The notes under the pieces were generated by a model. It had not been told where the DNA came from and made no database searches. It worked only from the letters and a program-made list of their open reading frames with translations. A stretch of DNA of 64,000 nucleotides from Ramlibacter agri. GTDB taxonomy: Bacteria > Pseudomonadota > Gammaproteobacteria > Burkholderiales > Burkholderiaceae_C. The DNA is taken from the NCBI RefSeq assembly GCF_012927085.1, contig NZ_JABBFX010000001.1:2046001-2110000 (forward strand), given 5' to 3'. Position numbers and translations under genes: made by a program. Shown one piece after another: positions 7,766-15,535 of the stretch (positions within the stretch are counted from its first letter, which is position 1; each line of letters starts with the position of its first letter).

Positions 7766-9040
7766 ATGAAGAAACCGATCCTGGGCTGCATCGCCGACGA
7801 CTTCACCGGCGCCACCGACCTCGCCAACAACCTGGTCCGCGGCGGCATGCGCGTGGTGCAGGCCATCGGCGTGCCCAACGCGCCGCTGGACGAGGAAGCC
7901 GATGCCGTGGTGGTGGCGCTGAAGAGCCGCACCATCCCGGCGGCCGAGGCAGTTGCGCAGACGCTGCAGGCCTTGCGCTGGCTGCAGGCCCAGGGCGTGC
8001 AGCAGGTCTACTTCAAGTACTGCTCCACCTTCGACTCCACGCCGGCCGGCAACATCGGCCCGGTGACCGAAGCGTTGATGAACGCGCTGGGCTGCGACTT
8101 CACCATCGCCTGCCCCGCCTTCCCCGACAACGGCCGCACGGTGTTCAAGGGCTACCTGTTCGTCGGCGACGAGCTGCTGCACGAATCGGGCATGCGCAAC
8201 CACCCGCTGACGCCGATGACGGATTCCAACCTCGTGCGCGTGCTGCAGGCGCAGACGAAACGCAAGGTGGGCCTGATCGACTACCGCAGCGTGGCGCGCG
8301 GCACCGAGGGCGTGCGCGAGCGCATCGCGAAGCTGCGCTCCGAAGGCGTGCAGGTCGCGATCGTCGATGCGACCAGCAACGCGGAGCTCGTTGCCGTGGG
8401 GCCGGCCTGGGCCGACTTGAAGCTGGTGACGGCGGGTTCCGGCATCGCCATCGGCCTGCCGCAGAACTTCGGCCTGCGCGAGGGCGATGCGGCCACGGCG
8501 GCACGCCTTCCCTCTGCGCAAGGGCTGCGCGCCATCGTGTCGGGCAGCTGCTCGGTGGCGACCAATGGCCAGGTGCTGTCCTTCCTGAGCGGGGGTGGCG
8601 CCGGCTTCGCCATCGATCCGCTGCAACTGGCGGCCGGTGCGGACCTGGTGCAGCAAGCCTTGGACTGGGCGAAGCCGCGGCTCGCGCAAGGCCCGGTGCT
8701 GGTGTACGCCACGGCGGAACCGGCGGCGGTGAAGGCGGCGCAGCAGAAGATCGGCGTGGAGCAGGCCGGCGCGCTGGTGGAACATGCGCTGGCCGCCATC
8801 GCGCGCGGGCTGGTGGAGCAGGGCGTGGGCCAGCTGGTCGTGGCCGGCGGCGAGACGTCCGGGGCCTGCGTGCAGGCGCTGGAGATCAGCCGCATGCGCA
8901 TCGGCCCGCAGATCGCGCCGGGCGTGCCCTGGTGCCACGCACGCTCGCCGGTGGCGCCGGGCGGCCTGCACCTCACCTTGAAATCGGGTAACTTCGGCGG
9001 GCCCGGCTTTTTCCGGGAAGCTTTCGAACTGCTTGCCTGA
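7766..9040 (+). CDS. otnK: 3-oxo-tetronate kinase OtnK
   Basis: A 424-residue four-carbon acid-sugar kinase (DUF1537 family). The N-terminal substrate domain opens with CIADDFTGATDLANNLVRGG and has FKYCSTFDSTPAGNIGPV and CPAFPDNGRTVFKGYLFV. The C-terminal nucleotide domain has VSGSCSVAT and VAGGETSGACVQAL. The family phosphorylates 3-oxo-tetronate at C4, giving the substrate of OtnC. ATG at 7766 is preferred to the TTG at 7757. It lies 21 bp after the dehydrogenase and 2 bp before the GntR gene. Closely related kinases (DtnK, LtnK) exist, but the adjoining OtnC-type aldolase supports OtnK. Confidence 0.88.
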   Translation: MKKPILGCIADDFTGATDLANNLVRGGMRVVQAIGVPNAPLDEEADAVVVALKSRTIPAAEAVAQTLQALRWLQAQGVQQVYFKYCSTFDSTPAGNIGPVTEALMNALGCDFTIACPAFPDNGRTVFKGYLFVGDELLHESGMRNHPLTPMTDSNLVRVLQAQTKRKVGLIDYRSVARGTEGVRERIAKLRSEGVQVAIVDATSNAELVAVGPAWADLKLVTAGSGIAIGLPQNFGLREGDAATAARLPSAQGLRAIVSGSCSVATNGQVLSFLSGGGAGFAIDPLQLAAGADLVQQALDWAKPRLAQGPVLVYATAEPAAVKAAQQKIGVEQAGALVEHALAAIARGLVEQGVGQLVVAGGETSGACVQALEISRMRIGPQIAPGVPWCHARSPVAPGGLHLTLKSGNFGGPGFFREAFELLA

Positions 9041-9042
9041 AC

Positions 9043-9969
9043 ATGTCCGCTGCCCGCGCCGCCAAACACAAGCCTGTCGTCGTCGACGAGCCGCCCAAGG
9101 TCACGCCGCTGATCACGACCTTGGCTGCGCGCATCGTCGACCTGGTGCGGCGCGAGGATTTCCCGGCGGGCCATCGGCTCACCGAGCAGTCGCTGGTGGA
9201 CGCGCTGGGCGTGTCGCGCTCGCCGGTGCGCAAGGCGCTGCAGGTGCTGGCGCAGCAGGGCGTGGTGCGTTCGGAGCCAAACCGCGGCTACCAGCTCGCC
9301 TTGCCCTCCGCCGGCCTGCAGCCGCTGGCGCTGGACGAGGCCGAGAGCGAGGAAGCGATCTACCTGCGCATCGCCAGCGACCGCATCCACGGCGAGCTGC
9401 CGCAGGAGGTGACCGAGAGCGAGCTGATGGAGCGCTATGGCGTGAGCCGCATCCAGGTGCAGCGCCTGCTCAATCGCATGGGCCGCGAGGCGATGGTGGA
9501 GCGCAAGCCGGGCCGCGGCTGGATCTTCCGGCCGCTGATGAACGACCTGCAATCGCACCGCGAGAGCTACCGCTTCCGCATGATCATCGAGCCCGCCGCC
9601 ATCCTGGAGCCGGGCTACGCGGTGGACCTGGCGGAGCTGGAGAAGTGCCGGCGCGAACAGCAGCAGCTGCTGCAAGGCGGCGTGATGGGCTGCACGCCGG
9701 CGGACATCTTCCAGGCGGGCGTGCATTTCCACGAGACCATGATCGCCGGCGCGCACAACCGCTTCCTGGTGGATTCGCTGCGCACCATCAACCAGATGCG
9801 GCGGGTGGTGGAGTACGGCACGCGGCTCGACGCGGCGCGGCTGGAGCGGCAATGCCGCGACCACCTGGTGCTGATCGACCTGCTGGCGCGCAACGAGCGC
9901 ATGGAGGCTTCGCAGTTCCTGCGGCAGCACCTGAACACCGCGCGCCTGACCAAGCTGGGGAACGAATGA
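9043..9969 (+). CDS. GntR-family regulator with two winged-helix domains and FCD-like C-terminus
   Basis: A 308-residue cytoplasmic regulator. A first GntR winged helix occupies about residues 20-85 (RIVDLVRREDFPAGHRLTEQ; LGVSRSPVRKAL; RGYQL). A second, divergent winged helix follows at about 105-170 (ASDRIHGELPQEVTESEL; YGVSRIQVQRLL; GRGWIF). An all-helical FCD-type effector domain runs from about 180 to the end (VHFHETMIAGAHNRFL). Most GntR/FCD proteins have one DNA-binding domain and about 240 residues, so the duplication explains the length. It is embedded in the operon and probably acts on the palindrome at 5926-5953. It overlaps otnC by ATGA. Confidence 0.85.
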   Translation: MSAARAAKHKPVVVDEPPKVTPLITTLAARIVDLVRREDFPAGHRLTEQSLVDALGVSRSPVRKALQVLAQQGVVRSEPNRGYQLALPSAGLQPLALDEAESEEAIYLRIASDRIHGELPQEVTESELMERYGVSRIQVQRLLNRMGREAMVERKPGRGWIFRPLMNDLQSHRESYRFRMIIEPAAILEPGYAVDLAELEKCRREQQQLLQGGVMGCTPADIFQAGVHFHETMIAGAHNRFLVDSLRTINQMRRVVEYGTRLDAARLERQCRDHLVLIDLLARNERMEASQFLRQHLNTARLTKLGNE

Positions 9970-10643
9970 ACGAGAACGAAGCGCGCGCGGCCATCTGCGC
10001 CGTGGGCGCCAGCCTGTACGGGCGCGGTTACGTGCACGCGACGGCGGGCAACATCAGCGTGCGGCTGGACGATGGCAGCTTCCTGATCACGCCCACCGAC
10101 GCCTGCCTCGGGCGGCTCGACGCCGCCCGGCTTTCGCACGTCGGCGCCGACGGCCGGCAGTTCGCCGGCGACAAGGCCAGCAAGACGCTGGCGCTGCATC
10201 GTTCGATCTACAAGGCAACCGAAGCCACCGGCCGCGCCGCGCGCTGCGTGCTGCACACGCACAGCACGCACACCGTGGCGCTGACCTTGCAGCCCGATGC
10301 GCGTGCGGATGCCGGCGAGCTGCTGCCGGCGCTCACGCCCTACTACGTGATGAAGGTCGGGCGCGTCCCCGTCATTCCCTATCACCGCCCCGGCGACCCC
10401 ATGGTGGCGATGGAGGTGGCGCAGTGCATCGCGGACTACGACCAGCGCGGCCTGCAACTGCGCGCGGTGATGCTGGAGCGCCTCGGGCCCAACGTGTGGC
10501 ACGACGACCCGTTCGCGGCGGCGGCGGTGCTGGAGGAGCTGGAAGAGACGGCGCGGCTGGCGCTGCTCGATGGCGGCCGCACGGCGCCCCTGGGGCTGGC
10601 GCAGATCGAGGAGCTGCGCGCGGCCTTCGGCGCGCAGTGGTGA
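9966..10643 (+). CDS. otnC: 3-oxo-tetronate 4-phosphate decarboxylase OtnC (class II aldolase family)
   Basis: A 225-residue member of the class II aldolase/adducin family. Visible are the phosphate-binding stretch ATAGNISVRL, the SFLITPTDACLG loop and the zinc-binding LHTHSTHTVALTL. OtnC decarboxylates 3-oxo-tetronate 4-phosphate to dihydroxyacetone phosphate, completing four-carbon acid-sugar breakdown. It is the last gene of the operon and starts inside the stop of the GntR gene. A REP-like doublet follows 35 bp downstream and may stabilise or end the transcript. Confidence 0.88.
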   Translation: MNENEARAAICAVGASLYGRGYVHATAGNISVRLDDGSFLITPTDACLGRLDAARLSHVGADGRQFAGDKASKTLALHRSIYKATEATGRAARCVLHTHSTHTVALTLQPDARADAGELLPALTPYYVMKVGRVPVIPYHRPGDPMVAMEVAQCIADYDQRGLQLRAVMLERLGPNVWHDDPFAAAAVLEELEETARLALLDGGRTAPLGLAQIEELRAAFGAQW

Positions 10644-10677
10644 TCTCCTCTGAATTCACGTCGTTGACGTCATTCAC

Positions 10678-10753
10678 GTAGGGTGCGCAGCTCGCTGCGC
10701 ACCGGGCACGGCGCAGCCGATCACGCGGTGCGCAGCCGAGCTGCGCACCCTAC
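10678..10753. repeat. REP-like doublet (two inverted palindromic units)
   Basis: Outer arms GTAGGGTGCGCAGCTCG (10678-10694) and its exact complement (10737-10753) enclose 42 bp. Each half is itself a hairpin, GGTGCGCAG with CTGCGCACC separated by 4-5 nt. A single unit with the same core lies at 47555-47581, so it is a dispersed element of this genome. It sits between convergent otnC and the transglycosylase-like gene. Confidence 0.8.
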
Positions 10754-10768
10754 ATAACCCGAAGAAGA

Positions 10769-10787
10769 AGCGGCCGCCAGGGCCGCT
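10769..10787 (-). terminator. Rho-independent terminator of transglycosylase-like gene
   Basis: AGCGGCC and GGCCGCT form a 7-bp stem with a 5-nt loop. On the minus strand it begins about 5 nt after the stop of the gene at 10792 and is followed by a pyrimidine tract TTCTTCTTC. The T-run is imperfect. Confidence 0.6.
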
Positions 10788-10791
10788 CAAC

Positions 10792-11583
10792 TCAGCTCGC
10801 CGCGTTCTCGCCCATCCCCAGCTGCTGCGCCAGGAACTCCGCGCGCTGCGCGCCCCAGCGGGTGTTCTCGATGTGGCGCAGCGTGGGCGTCGGCAGCTTG
10901 TCGGTGTTCATGCCGTTCCAGGCGCGGCGGCCCTTCCACGACAGGTTGTAGTAGATCGACACGCCTTCGCGCAGCTTCTCCGCGTACACCTGCGGCGGCA
11001 GCTTCAGCGCGGACAGCTTCTCGGCGGACCATTGCGCGGCGGTCTTCATGTGCATGGCGGCGGCGTACACGGCTTCCACCGGGTCGTTGGGGTCCTTCAG
11101 GCCCAGGGCCTTGGCGGTGCCCGGCTCGAACTGCGCGAGGCCGTAGCTGTGCGTGCCGGTCTTGCCGACGCCGGTGCGGGGCAGCCAGGAGGTTTCGGCG
11201 TTGATCAGGCCGTACACGTCCTGGTAGTTCAGGCCTACTTCGGCGAGGTTCGCGCGTTCGGCCGCGGCCTGCACCAGCAGCAGGCGCGAAGTGGCGTCCG
11301 GCGTCATGACCATGTCCTTGCCATTGCGCACTTCCACCCACTTGATCTGCGTGTGCAGGTCCGGCGCGGCGGCGATCGCCGTGGCGACGGCGGCCTTGGC
11401 CATCGGCGGCACGCCCAGCGTCGACAGCGGGTTGCTCACGGCGGAGCCGAGAGGCGCGACTTCCTGCACGCCCGCCGACGCGAAGCCGGGGAACGCGCCC
11501 AGTTCGTTCAGGCCGGCCACGGAACCGGCAAGGGCGAAGGGAACGGCCAGGGCAAGGGTCCAACGGGTGAAGCTCTGCATCAT
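10792..11583 (-). CDS. Lytic transglycosylase-like (SLT-domain) exported protein
   Basis: A 263-residue protein with an N-terminal hydrophobic export signal (TLALAVPFALAGSVAG). A lysozyme-like SLT domain lies at about residues 120-230. The catalytic Glu sits in YGLINAETSW (E130), followed by HSYGLAQFEPGTAKALGL, the family's Gly-Leu-x-Q motif. The end of the domain has YYNLSWKGRRAWNG. The family cleaves peptidoglycan glycan strands, forming anhydromuramyl ends. It stands alone, divergent from the two-component operon across 140 bp. The two adjacent ATGs at 11583 and 11580 cannot be told apart; AGAGAGAC precedes the first. Confidence 0.78.
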   Translation of the reverse strand: MMQSFTRWTLALAVPFALAGSVAGLNELGAFPGFASAGVQEVAPLGSAVSNPLSTLGVPPMAKAAVATAIAAAPDLHTQIKWVEVRNGKDMVMTPDATSRLLLVQAAAERANLAEVGLNYQDVYGLINAETSWLPRTGVGKTGTHSYGLAQFEPGTAKALGLKDPNDPVEAVYAAAMHMKTAAQWSAEKLSALKLPPQVYAEKLREGVSIYYNLSWKGRRAWNGMNTDKLPTPTLRHIENTRWGAQRAEFLAQQLGMGENAAS

Positions 11584-11723
11584 GTCTCTCTTGTAGGAAC
11601 AGAATGACAGAGAGGTAGGACGGGCCCGAGTTCGGTGTCGGACGGCATCGGCTCAACCCAGTGACTCGATCGAGGATTTTTCCCGCGCTAAGCTCAGGGC
11701 CTGGAGCTTCCTGCCACAGCCAT

Positions 11724-12383
11724 ATGCGCATCCTTCTTGTCGAAGACGACCTCATGATCGGCAACGCCGTGCTGGACCTGCTGAGGTCCGAGCATTACGC
11801 GGCCGATTGGGTGCGCGATGGCGTCGCTGCCAATGCGGCCCTCGTGGCTGAGCGGTACGACCTCGTGCTGCTGGACCTGGGCCTGCCCAAGGCCGACGGC
11901 CTGCAGGTGCTGCGCACGCTGCGCGCGCGCCGCGATACCGTTCCTGTGCTTGTAGCGACCGCGCGCGACGCGAAAGGCGATCGCGTCGCGGGGCTCGACG
12001 CCGGCGCCGACGACTACATCGTGAAGCCTTACGACACCGACGAACTGCTGGCCCGCATCCGCGCGCTGCTGAGGCGAAGCGCCGGGCGCGGCGAGCCCTT
12101 GATCAGCCACAAGAACGTGGCCTTGAATCCGGCGACGCACGAAGCCAGCCTCAACGGCCAGCCGCTTGCGCTGTCCGCGCGCGAGTGGGCCGTGCTGGAG
12201 CCGATGCTGCAGCGTCCCGGCGTGGTGTTCTCGCGCGCCCAACTCGAAGAGAAACTGTATGGATGGAAGGACGAAGTGAGCAGCAATGCCGTCGAGGTCT
12301 ACGTGCATGGCCTGCGCAAGAAGCTGGGCAGCGATTTCATCAAGACGGTGCGTGGCCTGGGCTACGTGATCCCGCGCGAATGA
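11724..12383 (+). CDS. OmpR-family response regulator (PmrA/QseB-like)
   Basis: A 219-residue regulator. The receiver domain opens MRILLVEDD, with phospho-acceptor D51 in DLVLLDLGLP and the switch Lys in YIVKPYD. The C-terminal winged helix has the family ending VSSNAVEVYVHGLRKKLG and IKTVRGLGYVIP. This resembles the PmrA/QseB branch, whose box is present 13804-13820 ahead of the DegP-like gene. The start is the ATG at 11724; upstream codons are not part of the receiver fold. It is coupled by ATGA to the kinase gene. It probably responds to envelope or cation stress, by analogy. Confidence 0.93.
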   Translation: MRILLVEDDLMIGNAVLDLLRSEHYAADWVRDGVAANAALVAERYDLVLLDLGLPKADGLQVLRTLRARRDTVPVLVATARDAKGDRVAGLDAGADDYIVKPYDTDELLARIRALLRRSAGRGEPLISHKNVALNPATHEASLNGQPLALSAREWAVLEPMLQRPGVVFSRAQLEEKLYGWKDEVSSNAVEVYVHGLRKKLGSDFIKTVRGLGYVIPRE

Positions 12384-13687
12384 ACACGCTCGAGCCCACC
12401 GCTTCCCCTTCGCTGCGCCGCCGCCTGCTGGGCCTGGTGCTGGCCGCCATCGGCGCCGTGACTCTGCTGCAAGCCACCACCACCTATCGCACGGCGCTGC
12501 TGGAGGCGGACAAGATGTTCGACTACCACCTGCAGGAGGTGGCGCGCTCGGTGCATGGCGGCGTGCCCTTCGTGCCGGGCAACGACGACTCCGAATATTC
12601 GGTGCAGGTGTGGGGCCCCGATGGCACCACCATCTACCGCAGCAATGGCGTGCGCCTGCCGGCACAGGCGGTGCTGGGCTTCTCGGACACCAAGGTCAAC
12701 GGCATCCGCTTGCGCATCTATTCGCTCCAAACGCCGGAACATACGATCCAGATCGCGCAGGACCTCGATGCGCGCGAGGCGCGCGCCCGTGCGCTGGCCG
12801 CCAACGCGGTGCTGCCCGCGCTGGTGCTCGCGCCCCTGCTGATGCTGGCGGTGGGCTGGGTCATCAGTGCGTCGCTGGCGCCGCTCACGCGCATGCGGCG
12901 GCAGGTGGCCGCGCGCGAATCCACCGACCTCTCGCCGCTGGCGGCCGAAGGCGTGCCGCAGGAAGTGCAGCCGCTGGTGCGGGAACTCAATGCGCTGTTC
13001 GGGCGCGTGCGCGAAACCATGGAAGCCCAGCAGCACTTCGTCGCAGATGCGGCGCATGAGTTGCGCTCGCCGCTCACCGCGCTGAAGCTGCAGGTGCAGG
13101 CGGCGGAGCGGGCGCGCGACGAGGAGACGCGCCGCGCGGCGACGGCGGCGCTGGCCGGCGGCATCGAGCGGGCGATTGCGCTGGTCGAACAGCTGCTGGT
13201 GCTGGCCCGCGAGGAGGGCGCCATGGCGGCGCTGCCGGCGGAGGACGTGGACCTGGAAGCGCTGGCACGCGAATCCGTCTCCGAGCTGCTGCCCAAGGCG
13301 CAGGCCCGGCAGCAGGACCTGGGGCTCGCGGACAGCGAGCCGCTGTCGGTGCGCGCGGTGCCCGATGCCTTGCGCCTGCTGCTGCGCAACCTCGTCGACA
13401 ACGCCATCAAGTACACGCCGGCCGGCGGCCGCATCGACATCGCCATGGGCCGCGCCGAGGGCGCGGCGTGGCTCGCGGTGGAAGACAGCGGCCCCGGCAT
13501 CCCGGAGGCGGAGCGGCAGCGCGTGTTCGACCGCTTCTACCGCGTGCCGGGCAGCGAGGCGCCGGGCAGCGGCCTCGGCCTGGCCATCGTCAAGGCGATC
13601 GCCGAGCGCATGGGCGCGCAGCTGTCCCTCGGCCCTTCCGCCCTGGGCGGCCTGCGCGCGGAGATCCGCTTTCCCGCTGGCGCTTGA
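12380..13687 (+). CDS. Sensor histidine kinase (QseC/PmrB-like)
   Basis: A 435-residue inner-membrane kinase. One membrane segment is at about residues 15-33 and a second at about 142-165, with a small periplasmic sensor domain of about 105 residues between. A HAMP-type linker follows, then a HisKA motif FVADAAHELRSPLTAL with H226. The ATPase part has NLVDNAIKYTPAGG, DSGPGIP and GSGLGLAIVKAI. The partner is the response regulator just upstream. The DegP-like protease follows after a hairpin repeat, so the three probably form one envelope-stress circuit. Confidence 0.93.
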   Translation: MNTLEPTASPSLRRRLLGLVLAAIGAVTLLQATTTYRTALLEADKMFDYHLQEVARSVHGGVPFVPGNDDSEYSVQVWGPDGTTIYRSNGVRLPAQAVLGFSDTKVNGIRLRIYSLQTPEHTIQIAQDLDAREARARALAANAVLPALVLAPLLMLAVGWVISASLAPLTRMRRQVAARESTDLSPLAAEGVPQEVQPLVRELNALFGRVRETMEAQQHFVADAAHELRSPLTALKLQVQAAERARDEETRRAATAALAGGIERAIALVEQLLVLAREEGAMAALPAEDVDLEALARESVSELLPKAQARQQDLGLADSEPLSVRAVPDALRLLLRNLVDNAIKYTPAGGRIDIAMGRAEGAAWLAVEDSGPGIPEAERQRVFDRFYRVPGSEAPGSGLGLAIVKAIAERMGAQLSLGPSALGGLRAEIRFPAGA

Positions 13688-13691
13688 ACTC

Positions 13692-13787
13692 CCGGACGCA
13701 AAACACGCAAAAGCACGCAAAGGACACAAAAAATTCAAGGCTGTCCTTTTGCGTCCTTTGCGCAACCTTTGCGACCTTTGCGTCCGG
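13692..13787. repeat. Long hairpin repeat, copy 1 (ACGCAAA-rich)
   Basis: The left part repeats ACGCAAA-type heptamers and the right part their complement. The ends CCGGACGCAAA (13692-13702) and TTTGCGTCCGG (13777-13787) pair perfectly. Copy 2 lies at 15372-15469, and both copies share flanking bases (TTGAACT before, GGAAG after). The pair encloses the DegP-like gene. It could form a strong RNA hairpin and act as terminator or attenuator. The heptamers are not spaced like a CRISPR array. Confidence 0.75.
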
Positions 13788-13803
13788 AAGTCCGCCTTTC
13801 GTT

Positions 13804-13820
13804 CTTAAGGTTCATCTAAG
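13804..13820 (+). promoter_or_regulatory. PmrA/QseB-type response-regulator box
   Basis: CTTAAG (13804-13809), five bases, then TCTAAG (13815-13820) matches the direct-repeat box YTTAAK-N5-YTTAAK known for PmrA/QseB regulators at 11 of 12 positions. It lies 55 bp upstream of the DegP-like ATG and directly downstream of a two-component operon of that type. It is therefore a likely target of the neighbouring regulator. Confidence 0.55.
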
Positions 13821-13874
13821 CCTGTGGCTGCACATTGCGAGGGTCCCGAACCGTTTCCCCCGCGAGGAGCCCTG

Positions 13875-15350
13875 ATGAACAAGATGAATCTCAAGTCCGC
13901 ACCGCTGGTGCTGGCCCTGCTGGGCGCCGGCGTGGTCGGTGGCGCGGCAGTCGAAGCGCTGCACCACACCGGCACGCCGGCCCACGCCGCCGTGCTGGCG
14001 CCCATGGCCGCGCCGGTCGTCACTTCCCCGGCCACCGGCTCCGCCGTGGTCATGCCGGACTTCCCCACCATCACGCAGCGCTACGGCCCGGCCGTGGTGA
14101 ACATCAGCGTGACGGGCACGGCCAAGCCCGAGCAAGGCCAGATGCAGCAGCAGTTCAACGGCGACCCGCTGGACTTCTTCCGCCAGTTCCAGCGCGGCCA
14201 GATGCGCCCGCAGAAGCCCGTGCCCGTGCGCGGCACCGGCTCCGGCTTCATCGTCGGCGCCGACGGCCTGATCCTGACCAACGCCCACGTGGTGAAGGAC
14301 GCCAACGAGGTGGTGGTGAAGCTCACCGACCGCCGCGAGTTCCGCGCCAAGGTGCTGGGCTCCGATCCCAAGACCGACATCGCGGTGCTGAAGATCAACG
14401 CCAAGAACCTGCCCGTGGTCACCATGGGCAGCGTGGAGAACCTGCGCGTCGGCGAATGGGTGCTGGCCATCGGCTCGCCCTTCGGCTTCGAGAACACGGT
14501 GACCGCCGGCGTCGTGAGCGCCAAGGGCCGCTCGCTGCCCGATGACAGCGCCGTGCCTTTCATCCAGACCGACGTGGCGGTGAACCCCGGCAACTCCGGC
14601 GGCCCGCTGTTCAACGCGCGCGGCGAGGTGGTGGGCATCAACTCGCAGATCTACAGCCAGTCCGGCGGCTACCAGGGCGTGTCCTTCGCCATCCCGATCG
14701 ACCTGGCCAACAAGATCAAGGACCAGATCGTCGCCACCGGCAAGGTGCAGCACGCCAAGCTGGGTGTCGCGGTGCAGGAAGTGAACCAGAGCCTGGCCGA
14801 TTCCTTCGGCCTGGACCGCCCCGAAGGCGCGCTGGTGTCCAACGTCGAAAAGGGCAGCCCCGCGGACCGCGCCGGCCTGCAGCCTGGCGACGTGATCCGC
14901 AGCGCCGGCGGCAAGGCGATCGTGTCTTCCGGCGACCTGCCGGCCCTGGTGAGCCTGAAGCGTCCTGGCGACCCGCTGGACCTGGAAGTCTGGCGCAATG
15001 GCAAGCGGGTGTCGCTGACGGCGAAGCTCGCGCCCTCGGGTGACAAGACGGCGGTGGCCGATGCCGGCGCCGACAACAGCAACGCCGGCAAGATCGGCCT
15101 GGCCGTGCGGCCGCTGCAGCCTGACGAAAAGAAGGAAGCGGGCGTCAAGAACGGCCTGGTCGTGGAAGACGTGGGCGGCGCCGCCGAACGCGCCGGCGTG
15201 GAGCAGGGCGACATCGTGCTGGCCGTCAACGGCACGCCGGTGTCCAGCGTGGAGCAGATGCGCCAGGCGGTTTCCAAGAGCGAAAAGTCCGTGGCGCTGC
15301 TGATCCAGCGCGGCGAGGACAAGATCTTCGTGCCGATCCGCCTGGGTTGA
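13875..15350 (+). CDS. DegP/HtrA-family periplasmic serine protease with two PDZ domains
   Basis: A 491-residue S1C protease. An N-terminal membrane or signal segment is at about residues 9-25. A trypsin-like domain follows with H138 (LTNAHVV), D168 (KTDIAVL) and S241 (PGNSGGPLF). Two PDZ domains follow at about 290-375 (LGVAVQEVNQ) and 400-490 (IGLAVRPLQP). The family degrades misfolded envelope proteins. GAGGAG precedes the ATG at 13875. A PmrA/QseB-like box lies in its promoter and a two-component system upstream, which supports stress-induced expression. Hairpin repeats flank it on both sides. Confidence 0.95.
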   Translation: MNKMNLKSAPLVLALLGAGVVGGAAVEALHHTGTPAHAAVLAPMAAPVVTSPATGSAVVMPDFPTITQRYGPAVVNISVTGTAKPEQGQMQQQFNGDPLDFFRQFQRGQMRPQKPVPVRGTGSGFIVGADGLILTNAHVVKDANEVVVKLTDRREFRAKVLGSDPKTDIAVLKINAKNLPVVTMGSVENLRVGEWVLAIGSPFGFENTVTAGVVSAKGRSLPDDSAVPFIQTDVAVNPGNSGGPLFNARGEVVGINSQIYSQSGGYQGVSFAIPIDLANKIKDQIVATGKVQHAKLGVAVQEVNQSLADSFGLDRPEGALVSNVEKGSPADRAGLQPGDVIRSAGGKAIVSSGDLPALVSLKRPGDPLDLEVWRNGKRVSLTAKLAPSGDKTAVADAGADNSNAGKIGLAVRPLQPDEKKEAGVKNGLVVEDVGGAAERAGVEQGDIVLAVNGTPVSSVEQMRQAVSKSEKSVALLIQRGEDKIFVPIRLG

Positions 15351-15371
15351 TCCGGGTCCGGCCTTGAACTG

Positions 15372-15469
15372 CCGGACGCAAAATTCGCAAAGGTGACGCA
15401 AAGGTCGCAAAAGAACTGCCAGGGGCATCTTTTGCGACCTTTGCGTTCTTTTGCGTCCTTGGCGTCCGG
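15372..15469. repeat. Long hairpin repeat, copy 2 (ACGCAAA-rich)
   Basis: Same architecture as 13692-13787. The left end CCGGACGCAAA (15372-15382) pairs with GGCGTCCGG at the right end with one mismatch, and heptamers of ACGCAAA/TTTGCG type fill both arms. It follows the DegP-like stop by about 20 bp and may act as its terminator. Confidence 0.75.
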
Positions 15470-15535
15470 AAGCTCGCATTCCGCATGCACCCAAGGTCCC
15501 GAGCATCTACGGTAGCGCGGCGGTAACATCCGCAC

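Noticed and set aside
13692..15469. CRISPR-like array of short repeats
   Set aside because: Heptamers are adjacent and arranged as two arms of a hairpin, without unique spacers of constant length, and no cas genes lie nearby.
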